Positions 44,787-53,837 of a stretch of DNA of 64,000 nucleotides are shown one piece after another; within the stretch, counting starts at the first letter, position 1; the number at the start of each line of letters is the position of its first letter. The DNA lies in assembly GCA_934307695.1 (NCBI GenBank), contig CAKRCS010000002.1, positions 124,001 to 188,000 of the forward strand, given 5' to 3'. The position numbers and the translations under genes were made by a program. The notes below the pieces were generated by a model. That model saw nothing but the letters and a program-made list of their open reading frames with translations. It was not told where the DNA came from and did not search any database. This stretch comes from an uncultured Agathobacter sp. GTDB taxonomy: Bacteria > Bacillota > Clostridia > Lachnospirales > Lachnospiraceae.

Positions 44787-46430
44787 ATGATTAGTGCAAA
44801 CAATATCACCTTACGTCTGGGTAAGAAAGCACTCTTTGAAGAAGTGAACATCAAATTTACCGAAGGGAACTGCTACGGTCTGATCGGTGCAAACGGTGCC
44901 GGCAAGTCCACCTTCTTAAAGATTTTGTCCGGTCAGCTTGAGCCTACGAGCGGCGAGGTTGTGATCACACCGGGACAGCGTCTTTCCTTCCTGCAGCAGG
45001 ATCACTTCAAGTACGACGCTTATACCGTACTTGATACTGTAATTATGGGAAACCAGCGCTTATATGACATCATGAAGGAAAAGGATGCCATTTACATGAA
45101 GGAGGATTTCTCTGATGAGGACGGTATCCGTGCCAGCGAGCTTGAGGCAGAGTTTGCAGATATGGACGGCTGGAACGCCGAGTCTGATGCCGCCACCCTC
45201 TTAAACGGTCTTGGCATTCCTACCGAGGATCACTACACACTGATGGCAGATATGCCAAGTGCCATCAAGGTCAAGGTTCTTCTTGCACAGGCATTGTTCG
45301 GCAATCCGGACATCCTGCTCCTCGACGAGCCGACCAACCACCTGGATCTGGATGCGATCGCATGGTTAGAGGAATTTTTGATCAACTTTGAGAACACTGT
45401 CATTGTTGTTTCCCATGACCGTTATTTCTTAAATAAGGTTTGCACCAACATTGCGGATATGGACTACGGCAAGATCCAGCTCTACGCCGGTAACTACGAC
45501 TTCTGGTATGAGTCCAGCCAGCTTCTCGTCCGTCAGATGAAGGAAGCCAACAAGAAGAAGGAAGAAAAGATCAAGGAATTACAGGAGTTCATCTCCCGCT
45601 TTTCCGCAAACGCTTCCAAGTCCAAGCAGGCGACCTCCCGTAAGCGTGCGCTCGAAAAGATCCAGCTTGACGAGATCAAACCTTCCAGCCGTAAATATCC
45701 GTACATCGACTTCCGTCCGAGCCGCGAGATTGGCAACGAAGTCCTTACCGTTGATGGCCTTACCAAGACAATCGATGGTGTCAAAGTCCTCGACAACATT
45801 TCTTTCATCGTCGGACACGATGACAAGATCGCCTTTGTCGGTGGCAACGAGCTTGCAAAGACAACGCTCTTTAAGATTCTTGCAGGCGAGATGGAACCGG
45901 ATTCCGGAAGCTACAAGTGGGGCGTGACCACCAGCCAGTCCTACTTCCCGAAGGACAACACCGCCATCTTCTCTACCGATGACCTGATCGTTGACTGGCT
46001 TACCCAGTATTCCGAGATCAAGGATGCAACCTACGTCCGCGGCTTCCTCGGAAGAATGCTTTTTGCAGGCGAGGACGGTGTCAAGAAAATGCGCGTGCTC
46101 TCCGGTGGTGAGCGTGTCCGCGTACTGCTCTCCCGCATGATGATCCAGGCTTCCAACGTCCTGATCTTCGATGAGCCGACCGACCACCTGGATATGGAAT
46201 CCATCACCGCACTTAACAACGGTATGATCAAGTTCTCCGGTGTCATCCTGTTTGCCTGCCGTGACCATCAGGTCGTTCAGACAACCGCAAACCGCATCAT
46301 CGAATTTCTGCCGGACGGCAGCATGATCGACAAGGTTTCCACCTACGATGAGTACTTAGAGAGCGATGTCATGGCAAGAAAACGTCAGGTATACTCAATG
46401 TCTGCCGACGACGAAGCCGAATCCAACTAG
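44787..46430 (+). CDS. ABC-F family ATPase (YbiT-like)
   Basis: 547 residues, two ABC domains and no membrane segments, with the linker RFSANASKSKQATSRKRAL typical of YbiT-type ABC-F proteins, which act at the ribosome E site. Domain 1: GANGAGKSTFLK, LLLDEPTNHLD, VVSHDRYFL, but a degenerate signature (MADMPSAIKVKVLLAQ; YbiT is also degenerate here). Domain 2: GGNELAKTTLFK (Ala where the last Walker-A Gly is expected), LSGGERVRVLLSR, FDEPTDHLD (Asp for the usual Asn) and ACRDHQVV (Arg where the switch His is expected). Two catalytic features of domain 2 are thus unusual. No antibiotic-resistance role is evident. Confidence 0.9.
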   Translation: MISANNITLRLGKKALFEEVNIKFTEGNCYGLIGANGAGKSTFLKILSGQLEPTSGEVVITPGQRLSFLQQDHFKYDAYTVLDTVIMGNQRLYDIMKEKDAIYMKEDFSDEDGIRASELEAEFADMDGWNAESDAATLLNGLGIPTEDHYTLMADMPSAIKVKVLLAQALFGNPDILLLDEPTNHLDLDAIAWLEEFLINFENTVIVVSHDRYFLNKVCTNIADMDYGKIQLYAGNYDFWYESSQLLVRQMKEANKKKEEKIKELQEFISRFSANASKSKQATSRKRALEKIQLDEIKPSSRKYPYIDFRPSREIGNEVLTVDGLTKTIDGVKVLDNISFIVGHDDKIAFVGGNELAKTTLFKILAGEMEPDSGSYKWGVTTSQSYFPKDNTAIFSTDDLIVDWLTQYSEIKDATYVRGFLGRMLFAGEDGVKKMRVLSGGERVRVLLSRMMIQASNVLIFDEPTDHLDMESITALNNGMIKFSGVILFACRDHQVVQTTANRIIEFLPDGSMIDKVSTYDEYLESDVMARKRQVYSMSADDEAESN

Positions 46431-46779
46431 ACATTTTTTCTGTCGAAGATACCTAAAATAACATACGAGGGAATGATCCCCCTCCTCACACGCAATATAT
46501 GTATCATTCGGTGCACAGCGTTTTCAGTCGTTGTTCATAGCTTCGCTATTCTCAACAGGGGCTTGCCCTAACAATTAGAAAGAAGGCTTGCTATATCTGA
46601 GGATATAGCAAGCCTTCTTTTTTACATAAAGAATTTATATTTACAGCCTCAAAATTTAAAACATTAAACGTAAGCGTTCAATAAGTTGGTGCCTTTCGGC
46701 ACAGTCATAATCCATGGGATAATAAACTCCATATATTAACGCGAGTTATAGTATTGCGTAGTAATGCGAGGAGATTATT
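46431..46779. other. Gene-free stretch between ABC-F and anti-sigma genes
   Basis: 349 bases with no supportable gene. It holds an imperfect inverted repeat around GTTGTTCATAGC and GCTATTCTCAAC (about 46535-46560), which may belong to a dispersed repeat, and the strong terminator listed next. The last 140 bases, AT-rich, hold nothing I can name. Confidence 0.5.
46581..46624 (+). terminator. Terminator of the ABC-F gene
   Basis: A 17-bp perfect stem, AGAAGGCTTGCTATATC with its complement at 46602-46618 and a TGAG loop, then seven T on the plus strand. The stem is flanked by A-residues on the other side, so it could stop leftward transcripts as well. Confidence 0.88.
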
Positions 46780-47649
46780 TCAAAATCCATCCATCCACCG
46801 GGTTACCAGATCATTTGCTTTTTTTTCATCCACCTCCTTATATCTGATATCAAATGTATAAATAACATTATTTTCCTGCCAATAAACACATTTTACACGC
46901 CAGCCATCCTCAAATTCACTCGAACTTACAACATAAAAAGCCCTCCCATTCTCGCATATTGTCTCTCCGGAAAAATCTACACCCTCGAACCATTCCGAAT
47001 AGCTTGTCATTCCTGTGCCGATTTTGTCATTGTATGCATCCGTATAAATAATAGCTTCCAAATACGCTGACAATCCTTCCGAAAATTCATAATAAGCCCG
47101 AAGCGTAATTCTTTGAATTGTTTTAGGAACTTCACTATATACAGCAACTCTCGTCTCAGTCGCTGTTTCCGAAAAGTCCGGCCAGATTAAATCATCGTAC
47201 CCTACATAGGAGATCGCGGATGCTATATCCGGAAATATTTTTTTTACTTCATAAGGACTTTGTGAACTTAACATATCCTCCGTTTCTATCTGCTTTGCTA
47301 TCTCCTCCTCGCATTCCAAAACTTTTCCACGAATATCCTCAAGTTTAACTTTTACTGAATCATCCAGTTCAAATGCAACATCCGTATTTTTGTCCAATTC
47401 TGCATTTCCCATAAAAAAATGTAATTTTCCTCCAGATGCCAACCCTGCATAGGCGATTGCCGTAACAGAGCCACCCAAAAGAAGTAATGCAAGAGTAATC
47501 ACCACAGGCACTCTTTTTAAACGAGTTCTGTAAAAAAAACGGTTTCTGCTTTCGGAAAGACTGTCATTTATTTTTTTCTTTATTCTGTCATTTGCCAGTT
47601 CATCTGGTTTGACTTTATTCCATGCTTTAACAATTCTTTCATCTTTCAA
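46780..47649 (-). CDS. Membrane anti-sigma factor-like protein
   Basis: 289 residues. The cytoplasmic N-terminus (1-48: VKAWNKVKPDELANDRIKKK) precedes one membrane segment (VPVVITLALLLLGGSVTAIA) and a large extracellular part of about 215 residues. The start overlaps the stop of the ECF sigma gene by 4 bases (ATGA). That layout is typical of a sigma factor and its membrane anti-sigma partner, perhaps of the DUF4179/DUF4367-like class. The signal sensed is unknown. Confidence 0.78.
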   Translation of the reverse strand: MKDERIVKAWNKVKPDELANDRIKKKINDSLSESRNRFFYRTRLKRVPVVITLALLLLGGSVTAIAYAGLASGGKLHFFMGNAELDKNTDVAFELDDSVKVKLEDIRGKVLECEEEIAKQIETEDMLSSQSPYEVKKIFPDIASAISYVGYDDLIWPDFSETATETRVAVYSEVPKTIQRITLRAYYEFSEGLSAYLEAIIYTDAYNDKIGTGMTSYSEWFEGVDFSGETICENGRAFYVVSSSEFEDGWRVKCVYWQENNVIYTFDIRYKEVDEKKANDLVTRWMDGF

Positions 47650-48128
47650 CCAATTTCACCAAGCCTTTCTTTCAAAAGCTGTCTCGCCTCTATCAAATGA
47701 TTTCTTACCGTTGATGAGGGCTTTTTTAATATCCTAGCAATTTCTTCTGTATTGTAGCCTTCATAATAATATAGATAAACGACGGTTTTATACTTATCCG
47801 AAAGTGTGAGAACCAATTCCATTGTTTCATCAATCATATTACAGCTATCCGAAATTACATTTGCGGAATCAATATCAATGCATCTTCTTCTCCAATGTTT
47901 TAGCGAATTTTTGCAAAGATTGGTTGCAACTCTGATAAGCCACGCTTTCTCGTGCTCATCATTTACAAATGAAGGAGATTTATGAATAAGCTGAATAAAT
48001 GTTTCGCTGACGATATCTTCTGTATCAGCATCATTTTTCATATAGGAAAAGCAAATGCGGTAAATCATATCCCCATAAGTGCTATAGATTTTTTCAATTT
48101 CTTCTTTCGTACGAATTGTTCCTTTCAC
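47646..48128 (-). CDS. ECF-type sigma-70 family sigma factor
   Basis: 160 residues with region 2 (MIYRICFSYMKNDADTEDIV, then EKAWLIRVATNLCKNSLKHW) and region 4 (YLYYYEGYNTEEIARILKK, then VRNHLIEARQLLKERL). GTG start at 48128 with GGAGG nearby. It directs RNA polymerase to stress or envelope genes; no target promoter could be recognised. Co-translated with the anti-sigma-like gene. Confidence 0.93.
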   Translation of the reverse strand: MKGTIRTKEEIEKIYSTYGDMIYRICFSYMKNDADTEDIVSETFIQLIHKSPSFVNDEHEKAWLIRVATNLCKNSLKHWRRRCIDIDSANVISDSCNMIDETMELVLTLSDKYKTVVYLYYYEGYNTEEIARILKKPSSTVRNHLIEARQLLKERLGEIG

Positions 48129-48200
48129 TTCTAACCTCCCTCCTTCACTTATAATACAAACAAGACCAGCAAAAAGTCCTATAAAATTTTATTTTATATA

Positions 48201-48240
48201 CAAAAAGAGTGTGAACGACGCGAACCGCGTTTCACACTCT
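48201..48240 (-). terminator. Terminator after the FliD-like gene
   Basis: AGAGTGTGAA and TTCACACTCT (48206-48215, 48231-48240), a 10-bp stem, followed by TTTTTG on the minus strand. Confidence 0.85.
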
Positions 48241-48266
48241 CTGTTAAAATACTATATGAACCTTCC

Positions 48267-49034
48267 CTAGAAGTATCCGTTAAATACAGAGCCAGAAGTA
48301 TAATTGGATGTATATTTTCCGGTACTGCCGTAAGTATTGGCCTTGCTGGCTTCACGCTCCGCCTGATAATTAAGCATGGAGGACTTTGTTGCGACATTGT
48401 ACGCATAAGAGCCGGTGCCGTTAAATATACTCCTGATCTTGGAAACATCTGCCTTCTGGAAGGTGTCCTTATCGATGGACAGCGTATAGTTGTCCTTGTC
48501 TATGCTGATTCCGACTGACTTCAAATCGTCCACATTCTGGTTTGTCATGTTGACCATGGACGCTGCTGCGCGGGCGATTCCATCCGCATCGGATTTGCCG
48601 GAGGCTTTGATCACATTGTTGTAATCCTCCACAAAGCTGTTCACCGCCTTGTAGATTGCATCCCTGTCATAATCCGTAGAAATCTTACCGTTCTCATCGG
48701 TCGTGGTAACCTTCTTGAAAGCCTTGGCATTGCTGGAATACAGAGCCTTTGCACTCTCGTTAAGCTCGTCTGTCCCGCTCTTGATCTTCGTTAAGGTAGA
48801 ATTGGACTCCTTGGAGGTCGAGGTATTGTATTTGTTGCTAAAGGTGTCCTTTGTCTTTTGGATATTGGACGTATCCTTCGCATAGTAGGACTTCATCAGC
48901 TTATAGTAGGAGCCGCTGCGGATCAGACCGTAATCAGAAATGTTCACACCGAACATTCCACTGCTCGAAGAACTGCTGTTTAAGCTGGAAAACAGACTTG
49001 ATATTCCATTTGCATTCATGCCGGAAATCGTCAT
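48267..49034 (-). CDS. FliD C-terminus-like / flagellar cap-like protein
   Basis: 255 residues, rich in Ser, Asn, Thr and Lys, with no signal peptide. The Ser-rich N-terminus (LFSSLNSSSSSSGMFG) and the segment near 175-225 (LKSVGISIDKDNYTLSIDKD, then KIRSIFNGTG) resemble the C-terminal part of the flagellar cap protein FliD, and VNSFVEDYNNVIKAS recalls the FliD start. It is much shorter than FliD and has no flagellar genes beside it. AAAGGAG precedes the ATG. It has its own terminator; single-gene unit. Confidence 0.6.
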   Translation of the reverse strand: MTISGMNANGISSLFSSLNSSSSSSGMFGVNISDYGLIRSGSYYKLMKSYYAKDTSNIQKTKDTFSNKYNTSTSKESNSTLTKIKSGTDELNESAKALYSSNAKAFKKVTTTDENGKISTDYDRDAIYKAVNSFVEDYNNVIKASGKSDADGIARAAASMVNMTNQNVDDLKSVGISIDKDNYTLSIDKDTFQKADVSKIRSIFNGTGSYAYNVATKSSMLNYQAEREASKANTYGSTGKYTSNYTSGSVFNGYF

Positions 49035-49101
49035 AATATCACTCCTTTGAAAACAAACATCATCCTTGATATCCTATATATCGGCAGCTCTTAAGAAAAG
49101 T

Positions 49102-49779
49102 TTACACATTTTCAATCTGCCAGTCAATCGGTTTTTGTCCGTGCTCCTCCAAAAAGGCGTTTGCCTTGCTAAAATGCCTGCATCCGAAAAAACCTCTGTA
49201 TGCAGATAGCGGACTTGGATGCGGAGCCGTGAGGATCAGGTGCTTCGGGTTGTTTAGCATCGGGATCTTGCTCTGTGCCGGCTTGCCCCACAGCATATAT
49301 ACGATCGGGCGATCCTGCGCATTGACCGCAGAGATGATTGCATCGGTAAACTGCTCCCAGCCCTTTCCCTGATGGGAAAATGCCTGATGTGCCCGCACCG
49401 TCAGCACGGTGTTTAGCAGCAGCACGCCCTGATCTGCCCACTTTTTCAGATAGCCGTTGTTCGGGACATAGCAGCCGAGATCATCCGCCAGCTCCTTGTA
49501 GATATTCTGCAGGGATGGTGGAATCACACTCTGATCCTGCGGCACAGAAAAAGACAGTCCGTGCGCCTGATGTGGCTCATGATAGGGATCCTGTCCAAGT
49601 ATCAGCACCTTCACTTCGCTTAGCGGGGTAAAATGCATCGCGTTGAAAATATCGTCAGCCGGTGGATATACGGTTGCCCGGCTGTATTCGTCCCGCACAT
49701 ACTGATACAGAGTCCGGTAGTACGTTTTTTTAAATTCAGCTTCCACGGCCGGAAGCCAGTCATTGGTTATCATTGCCAT
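49102..49779 (-). CDS. ung: Uracil-DNA glycosylase
   Basis: 225 residues, family 1. Catalytic motif VLILGQDPYHEPHQAHGLSF near 60, VLLLNTVLTVRAHQ near 117, and the Leu loop HPSPLSAYRGFFGCRHF near 185. Removes uracil from DNA. ATG at 49779; the second Met is two codons later. It lies 16 bases after hisF on the same strand. Confidence 0.97.
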   Translation of the reverse strand: MAMITNDWLPAVEAEFKKTYYRTLYQYVRDEYSRATVYPPADDIFNAMHFTPLSEVKVLILGQDPYHEPHQAHGLSFSVPQDQSVIPPSLQNIYKELADDLGCYVPNNGYLKKWADQGVLLLNTVLTVRAHQAFSHQGKGWEQFTDAIISAVNAQDRPIVYMLWGKPAQSKIPMLNNPKHLILTAPHPSPLSAYRGFFGCRHFSKANAFLEEHGQKPIDWQIENV

Positions 49780-49795
49780 AATCTTATCTCATCTC

Positions 49796-50557
49796 CTATC
49801 TTCGCACAGATACGCCGCGCTCTGCGAGATAGTTCTTCAAATCCATGATCTCAAGCTCTTTGTAATGGAATAAGGACGCTGCAAGTGCCGCGTCTGCATG
49901 CGCATCGACCAGAGCCTCGTAAAAATGCTCCCTGGTTCCCGCTCCGCCCGATGCAATGACCGGAATGGACACCGCATCCGCAATCGTTTTCGTAAGCGCA
50001 ATATCATATCCCGCCTTGGTTCCATCGCAATCCATACTGGTAAGAAGGATCTCGCCTGCGCCGAGCTCATCCGCCCGGATTGCCCACTCGACTGCGTCCA
50101 GTCCGGTGTCCACCCTTCCTCCATTTTTGAATACGTTCCAGCCGCTTCCGTCTGCCCGCTTTCTGGCATCGATCGCGACCACAACGCACTGGCTTCCAAA
50201 CTTATCCGCGGCATTGCCGATCAGCTCCGGTGTGTTGATCGCGGAAGAATTGATGGAGATCTTGTCTGCTCCTTCGCGAAGAAGCATCTTAAAGTCATCT
50301 ACCGTCCGTATCCCGCCTCCAACTGTAAACGGGATAAAAACATTCTCTGCCACGCGCCGCACCATATCCACAACCGTGTTGCGATTGTCGGAGGATGCGG
50401 TAATATCGAGGAAAACCACCTCGTCAGCTCCTGCCTTATCATACGCTTTTGCGATCTCAACCGGATCTCCGGCATCTCTTAAGTTTACGAAATTAACGCC
50501 CTTCACCACTCTGCCGTTATTCACATCCAGACATGGAATGATTCTTTTGGTAAACAT
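49796..50557 (-). CDS. hisF: Imidazole glycerol phosphate synthase subunit HisF
   Basis: 253 residues, TIM barrel. [20 protein letters not shown] (Asp-11 catalytic), [13 protein letters not shown] near 77 and [14 protein letters not shown] near 170 (second catalytic Asp). Uses ammonia from HisH to form imidazole glycerol phosphate and AICAR. HisH is 15 bases upstream; other his genes are not in the window. Confidence 0.98.
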   Translation of the reverse strand: MFTKRIIPCLDVNNGRVVKGVNFVNLRDAGDPVEIAKAYDKAGADEVVFLDITASSDNRNTVVDMVRRVAENVFIPFTVGGGIRTVDDFKMLLREGADKISINSSAINTPELIGNAADKFGSQCVVVAIDARKRADGSGWNVFKNGGRVDTGLDAVEWAIRADELGAGEILLTSMDCDGTKAGYDIALTKTIADAVSIPVIASGGAGTREHFYEALVDAHADAALAASLFHYKELEIMDLKNYLAERGVSVRR

Positions 50558-50572
50558 AATCCCAAAGCCTCC

Positions 50573-51178
50573 TTAAACCTGTGTAAAATTCTTTAGGATC
50601 TTCAATCCGGTCGAACTGCTCTTTTCCGGGTGAAACTGGCATGCAAAGACATTCCCCTTTTCAACCGCCGCGTGAATGTGGGTACTGTACTCCGTTGTTG
50701 CGCACACGATGGATGGATCGGCAGCCTTCAGATAATAGGAATGCACGAAGTATACATACGCATCCTCCGGAATTCCTGCAAACAGCCGTCCCCGATTCGG
50801 GTACGACAATGAGTTCCAGCCGATATGCGGGATCTTAAGTCCTTCCTTGTCCGGAATACGAAGCACCTGCCCGTCCAGGATATGTAGTCCCTCAACGCCC
50901 GGACTTTCCTCGCTGCTCTCAAAAAGGAGCTGCAAGCCAAGGCAGATTCCAAGCAACGGCTTGTTCTGTTCTGCGACCTCGCGGATCACCTTGTCAAGCT
51001 CGTACTTTTTCAACTGCTCCATCGCATCACCGAAAGCACCGACTCCCGGCAGGATCACATGATCCGCCGCAAGGATCTCGCTTCGGTCTCTCGTGATCAC
51101 GCAAGGCTGCTCCAGAAAGTGAAGTGCCTTTTCCACGCTCTTTAAATTTCCTGCATTGTAATCAATAATTGCTATCAT
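50573..51178 (-). CDS. hisH: Imidazole glycerol phosphate synthase subunit HisH
   Basis: 201 residues, class I glutamine amidotransferase. MIAIIDYNAGNLKSVEKAL, nucleophile motif GICLGLQLLFE near 80, and the His/Glu pair in FACQFHPEKSS near 182. Supplies ammonia to HisF. It starts 6 bases after the preceding gene of unknown function. Confidence 0.98.
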   Translation of the reverse strand: MIAIIDYNAGNLKSVEKALHFLEQPCVITRDRSEILAADHVILPGVGAFGDAMEQLKKYELDKVIREVAEQNKPLLGICLGLQLLFESSEESPGVEGLHILDGQVLRIPDKEGLKIPHIGWNSLSYPNRGRLFAGIPEDAYVYFVHSYYLKAADPSIVCATTEYSTHIHAAVEKGNVFACQFHPEKSSSTGLKILKNFTQV

Positions 51179-51184
51179 AATCGT

Positions 51185-52735
51185 CTACTCTAATCCTAAC
51201 GCACGCATCTTGCGATGTAAAATGATGGTGTATTCTGTCCTGTTTCTCTGGTTGTACATCTCGATTGCCTCGTTCATATCCATGCCGTACTTGCCTGCAA
51301 GCGCCTCGGCTATCTTCTGGCGGAGCCCGTCAAGCTCATCCGTACACTCAAACTCAACCGCGGTCTTTAAATTCAGGTCATAGCGTCCTGCCGCGCAGAT
51401 CAAAGAGTCAAATGCCATATCCGAAGCTCCATAATCTGCAAATGTCAGATACGCATCGTATTCACTGGACACAGCAGCCAGGACAGACAGCTTATTGTAC
51501 AGTGCCTCATCCTTTGAAGCGATTTTCTCTCCCTGAAGCTGTTGATATGCAGCGGTGTAATCGCTTTGGCTATACGCAGCCTTCGCCTTGGTGACCGCTG
51601 CCGAATAGCTGAGCAGATTTGTTCCAAGCATCACCAAAAGCGTCATGGATACGACCATCACCACAATCATGATAACCGGTCCCTTCGGAAGCGGCGGCGT
51701 ATGGTCTTTCTCCTTCAGTGGCTTTTCCTTCTTTGGCTTTGGCGGTTTTTTCGGCTTTGGGGGTTTCTTCGGCTTCGACTCCTTCGGTTTCTTTTCCTTT
51801 TTCTTCTTTTCCTTCTTTTGCTTTGCAGCCTCGCCCTTTTCCTCTGCCTCAATCGCGCTCAATATATCTGCATTCTCATCAGAAAGAAGCACTCCCTCCG
51901 GCATTTCTGCCTGGGCTTCCGCCTCCTCCTCTCCAAACAAAAGCTTCTTAAGCCGCTCGGTAAAACTTCCCTTATCGTCCGCGCCACTATCTTTTGGGGC
52001 TTTTTCTTTTTTCGGTTTCTTCTTTTTCTTTTTTCTGGGAAGTGTCTCCCCGGCATCCGGTGTATCTGCTTCCGTCTCGCGCTCCTGTTGCTCCATCTGT
52101 GCTCTGGCAAACTGCTCAAACTCGTCCGTATCACCAAGCGGTGCCTTATTCGAATCATTGCTTAGCATATCTCCGATATCCCCAAAGTCTCCTGACTTTG
52201 AGAGCATCGCGAGCAGATCCTTCTCGCCTTCTCCTGACAGATCCGGCTCCCCGGCATCTGTCATCTGAAGCTGTGGCTCTGCCGGTGTCTCCGGCATTAC
52301 CGGTGCTTCCTCAGCCACCGGTATATCCGCCTGCTCCGGTTCATTCTCTCCCAGCCCTGCAAGCATTTCCTCCGGCGTACCGATCGTAGGCTCCGGCATA
52401 TCCGGGATTTCCTCGGCCCCGCCGGAGTTGTCCTCGATTCCTTTCAAAATGGAACTGATGTCATCCGGCACACCGGACTTTTCCGTCGGGATCTCCAACT
52501 GGCTATTCTGTTCTTCCTCTAATTCACGCTCAAACTCCGCAAAATAGTCCTTGTACGAATCGGATTCCAGCTCCGCCTCAAAATCCCTGAGGAACTCATC
52601 GTCCGATATTTTGTCCGATTCCAGAGAAACATCCGGAGAAAGTGTCTCCGGTTCCGGTGTTTTCTTTTTCGAGTCCATATCGGTAATGGAATCCAATAAA
52701 TTGTCAAGATAGTTTTCCGATGTCTTATTACTCAT
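51185..52735 (-). CDS. Large charged single-pass membrane protein of unknown function
   Basis: 516 residues. The first 215 residues are very acidic and rich in Glu, Asp and Pro. Then come Lys-rich blocks (LPRKKKKKKPKKEKAP, and near 300-345 repeated PKKPPKPKKPPKPKK), one membrane segment (PVIMIVVMVVSMTLLVMLGT, about 355-375), and a 130-residue outer domain (SQSDYTAAYQQLQGEKIASK ... EMYNQRNRTEYTIILHR), which looks helical and repeat-like. The topology would place the charged part in the cytoplasm. No family is recognised. It lies 84 bases after cheV and 6 before hisH. Confidence 0.72.
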   Translation of the reverse strand: MSNKTSENYLDNLLDSITDMDSKKKTPEPETLSPDVSLESDKISDDEFLRDFEAELESDSYKDYFAEFERELEEEQNSQLEIPTEKSGVPDDISSILKGIEDNSGGAEEIPDMPEPTIGTPEEMLAGLGENEPEQADIPVAEEAPVMPETPAEPQLQMTDAGEPDLSGEGEKDLLAMLSKSGDFGDIGDMLSNDSNKAPLGDTDEFEQFARAQMEQQERETEADTPDAGETLPRKKKKKKPKKEKAPKDSGADDKGSFTERLKKLLFGEEEAEAQAEMPEGVLLSDENADILSAIEAEEKGEAAKQKKEKKKKEKKPKESKPKKPPKPKKPPKPKKEKPLKEKDHTPPLPKGPVIMIVVMVVSMTLLVMLGTNLLSYSAAVTKAKAAYSQSDYTAAYQQLQGEKIASKDEALYNKLSVLAAVSSEYDAYLTFADYGASDMAFDSLICAAGRYDLNLKTAVEFECTDELDGLRQKIAEALAGKYGMDMNEAIEMYNQRNRTEYTIILHRKMRALGLE

Positions 52736-52819
52736 TCACGCTCTCCAGTAACAGGATGTTGTATAACTCATTAAGGGATGTGATGAAACCACCACATCCC
52801 CTACCTAAAATTCTCTATG

Positions 52820-53722
52820 TTAGTTTCTCTTTGCGATCAGATGATCGATTGCCTCTACCAGCATTCCAATCTCCGGCTTGGTGAGCTGCGCATCTGCGCC
52901 GAGCTGTTCGCCCTTTCTCTTCATTTCTTCATTGACCAGGGAAGAGAAAATAATAAGTGGAATATCTTTTAACTTATCGTCTGACTTAACAAGCTTCGTA
53001 AGGCGGTGTCCGTCCATCTGTGGCATCTCGATATCGGTAATGATGCAGTGAACCTTGTCGTGTACATCTCCCTCTTCCTTAAACTCACAGAGCTTGTCCC
53101 ATGCCTCCTGTCCGTTCGCAGTAACGATCAGGTTCTCATATCCTGCCTTCTTTAAGCAGTCTGTGATCAGCTTGCTCAAAAGTGGTGAATCCTCTGCGAT
53201 CAGAACCGGTGAATCGGAGCGCTTTCTCTCCGCAAGGCTGTCGATATCGTTTGTGCGAAGTCCCACCTCCGGGCTGATGGAGGATACGATTGACTCGAAA
53301 TCAAGGATAACCACCAGCTTGTCATTCATCTTGACCACACCGGTAGAGACGCTACCGTCCTGTCCGTTTAAGGTAGAATCCGGCTTGATGATGTCCTCCC
53401 AGGAAACGCGGTGGATGCCGATGACCTCATCTACATGGAATGCAATATCAAGCTTGTTGAAATTCGTGATAATGAATAATCCATTCTTTTCCTGTTTGCC
53501 GAGATTTAAGCATTTCTTAAGGCTGATGACTGTTATCATCGTATCTCTCGGCATAAAAACGCCCTCAACACTTGGATGTGTATTCGGAACCGGAGTTACC
53601 TCCTGATACTGTAAGATCTCGCGGATCTTTGCAACGTTGATTCCATAATGATGGTTCTCCAGTGCAAATTCCAGAATCTCCAGTTCGTTCGTTCCTGATT
53701 CCAAAAGTATATTTGTATCCAT
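52820..53722 (-). CDS. cheV: Chemotaxis protein CheV (CheW-receiver fusion)
   Basis: About 300 residues. CheW-like domain (about 10-145: LEFALENHHYGINVAKIREI, VPNTHPSVEGVFMPRDT) joins a receiver domain (about 170-300) with VLIAEDSPLLSKLI, the phospho-acceptor ITDIEMPQMDGHRL and LIIFSSL. It couples chemoreceptors to CheA and adapts the response. ATG at 53722 follows GGGAGGG. No other chemotaxis genes are adjacent, but its presence suggests a motile host. Confidence 0.93.
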   Translation of the reverse strand: MDTNILLESGTNELEILEFALENHHYGINVAKIREILQYQEVTPVPNTHPSVEGVFMPRDTMITVISLKKCLNLGKQEKNGLFIITNFNKLDIAFHVDEVIGIHRVSWEDIIKPDSTLNGQDGSVSTGVVKMNDKLVVILDFESIVSSISPEVGLRTNDIDSLAERKRSDSPVLIAEDSPLLSKLITDCLKKAGYENLIVTANGQEAWDKLCEFKEEGDVHDKVHCIITDIEMPQMDGHRLTKLVKSDDKLKDIPLIIFSSLVNEEMKRKGEQLGADAQLTKPEIGMLVEAIDHLIAKRN

Positions 53723-53777
53723 ATCTTCCCTCCCAAGCACGTATTATCACGATGCATTAAAATTCTTTATTAGTTTG

Positions 53778-53786
53778 ATTATAGCA
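53778..53786 (-). promoter_or_regulatory. Extended -10 promoter of cheV
   Basis: TGCTATAAT on the minus strand, about 60 bases before the start; no clear -35 box. Confidence 0.5.
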
Positions 53787-53837
53787 TAGTTTCGACAAAT
53801 CCGTCTATTTTTTTATCAAAAAAGCTCAATTTTGTAT

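Noticed and set aside
46500..46570. Insertion sequence remnant after the ABC-F gene
   Set aside because: An imperfect inverted repeat is present, but there is no transposase frame or target duplication.
51542..52165. Rightward frame encoding a very hydrophobic protein
   Set aside because: It is the antisense of the Lys/Pro-rich region of the leftward gene; the Phe/Leu richness is a complement artefact.
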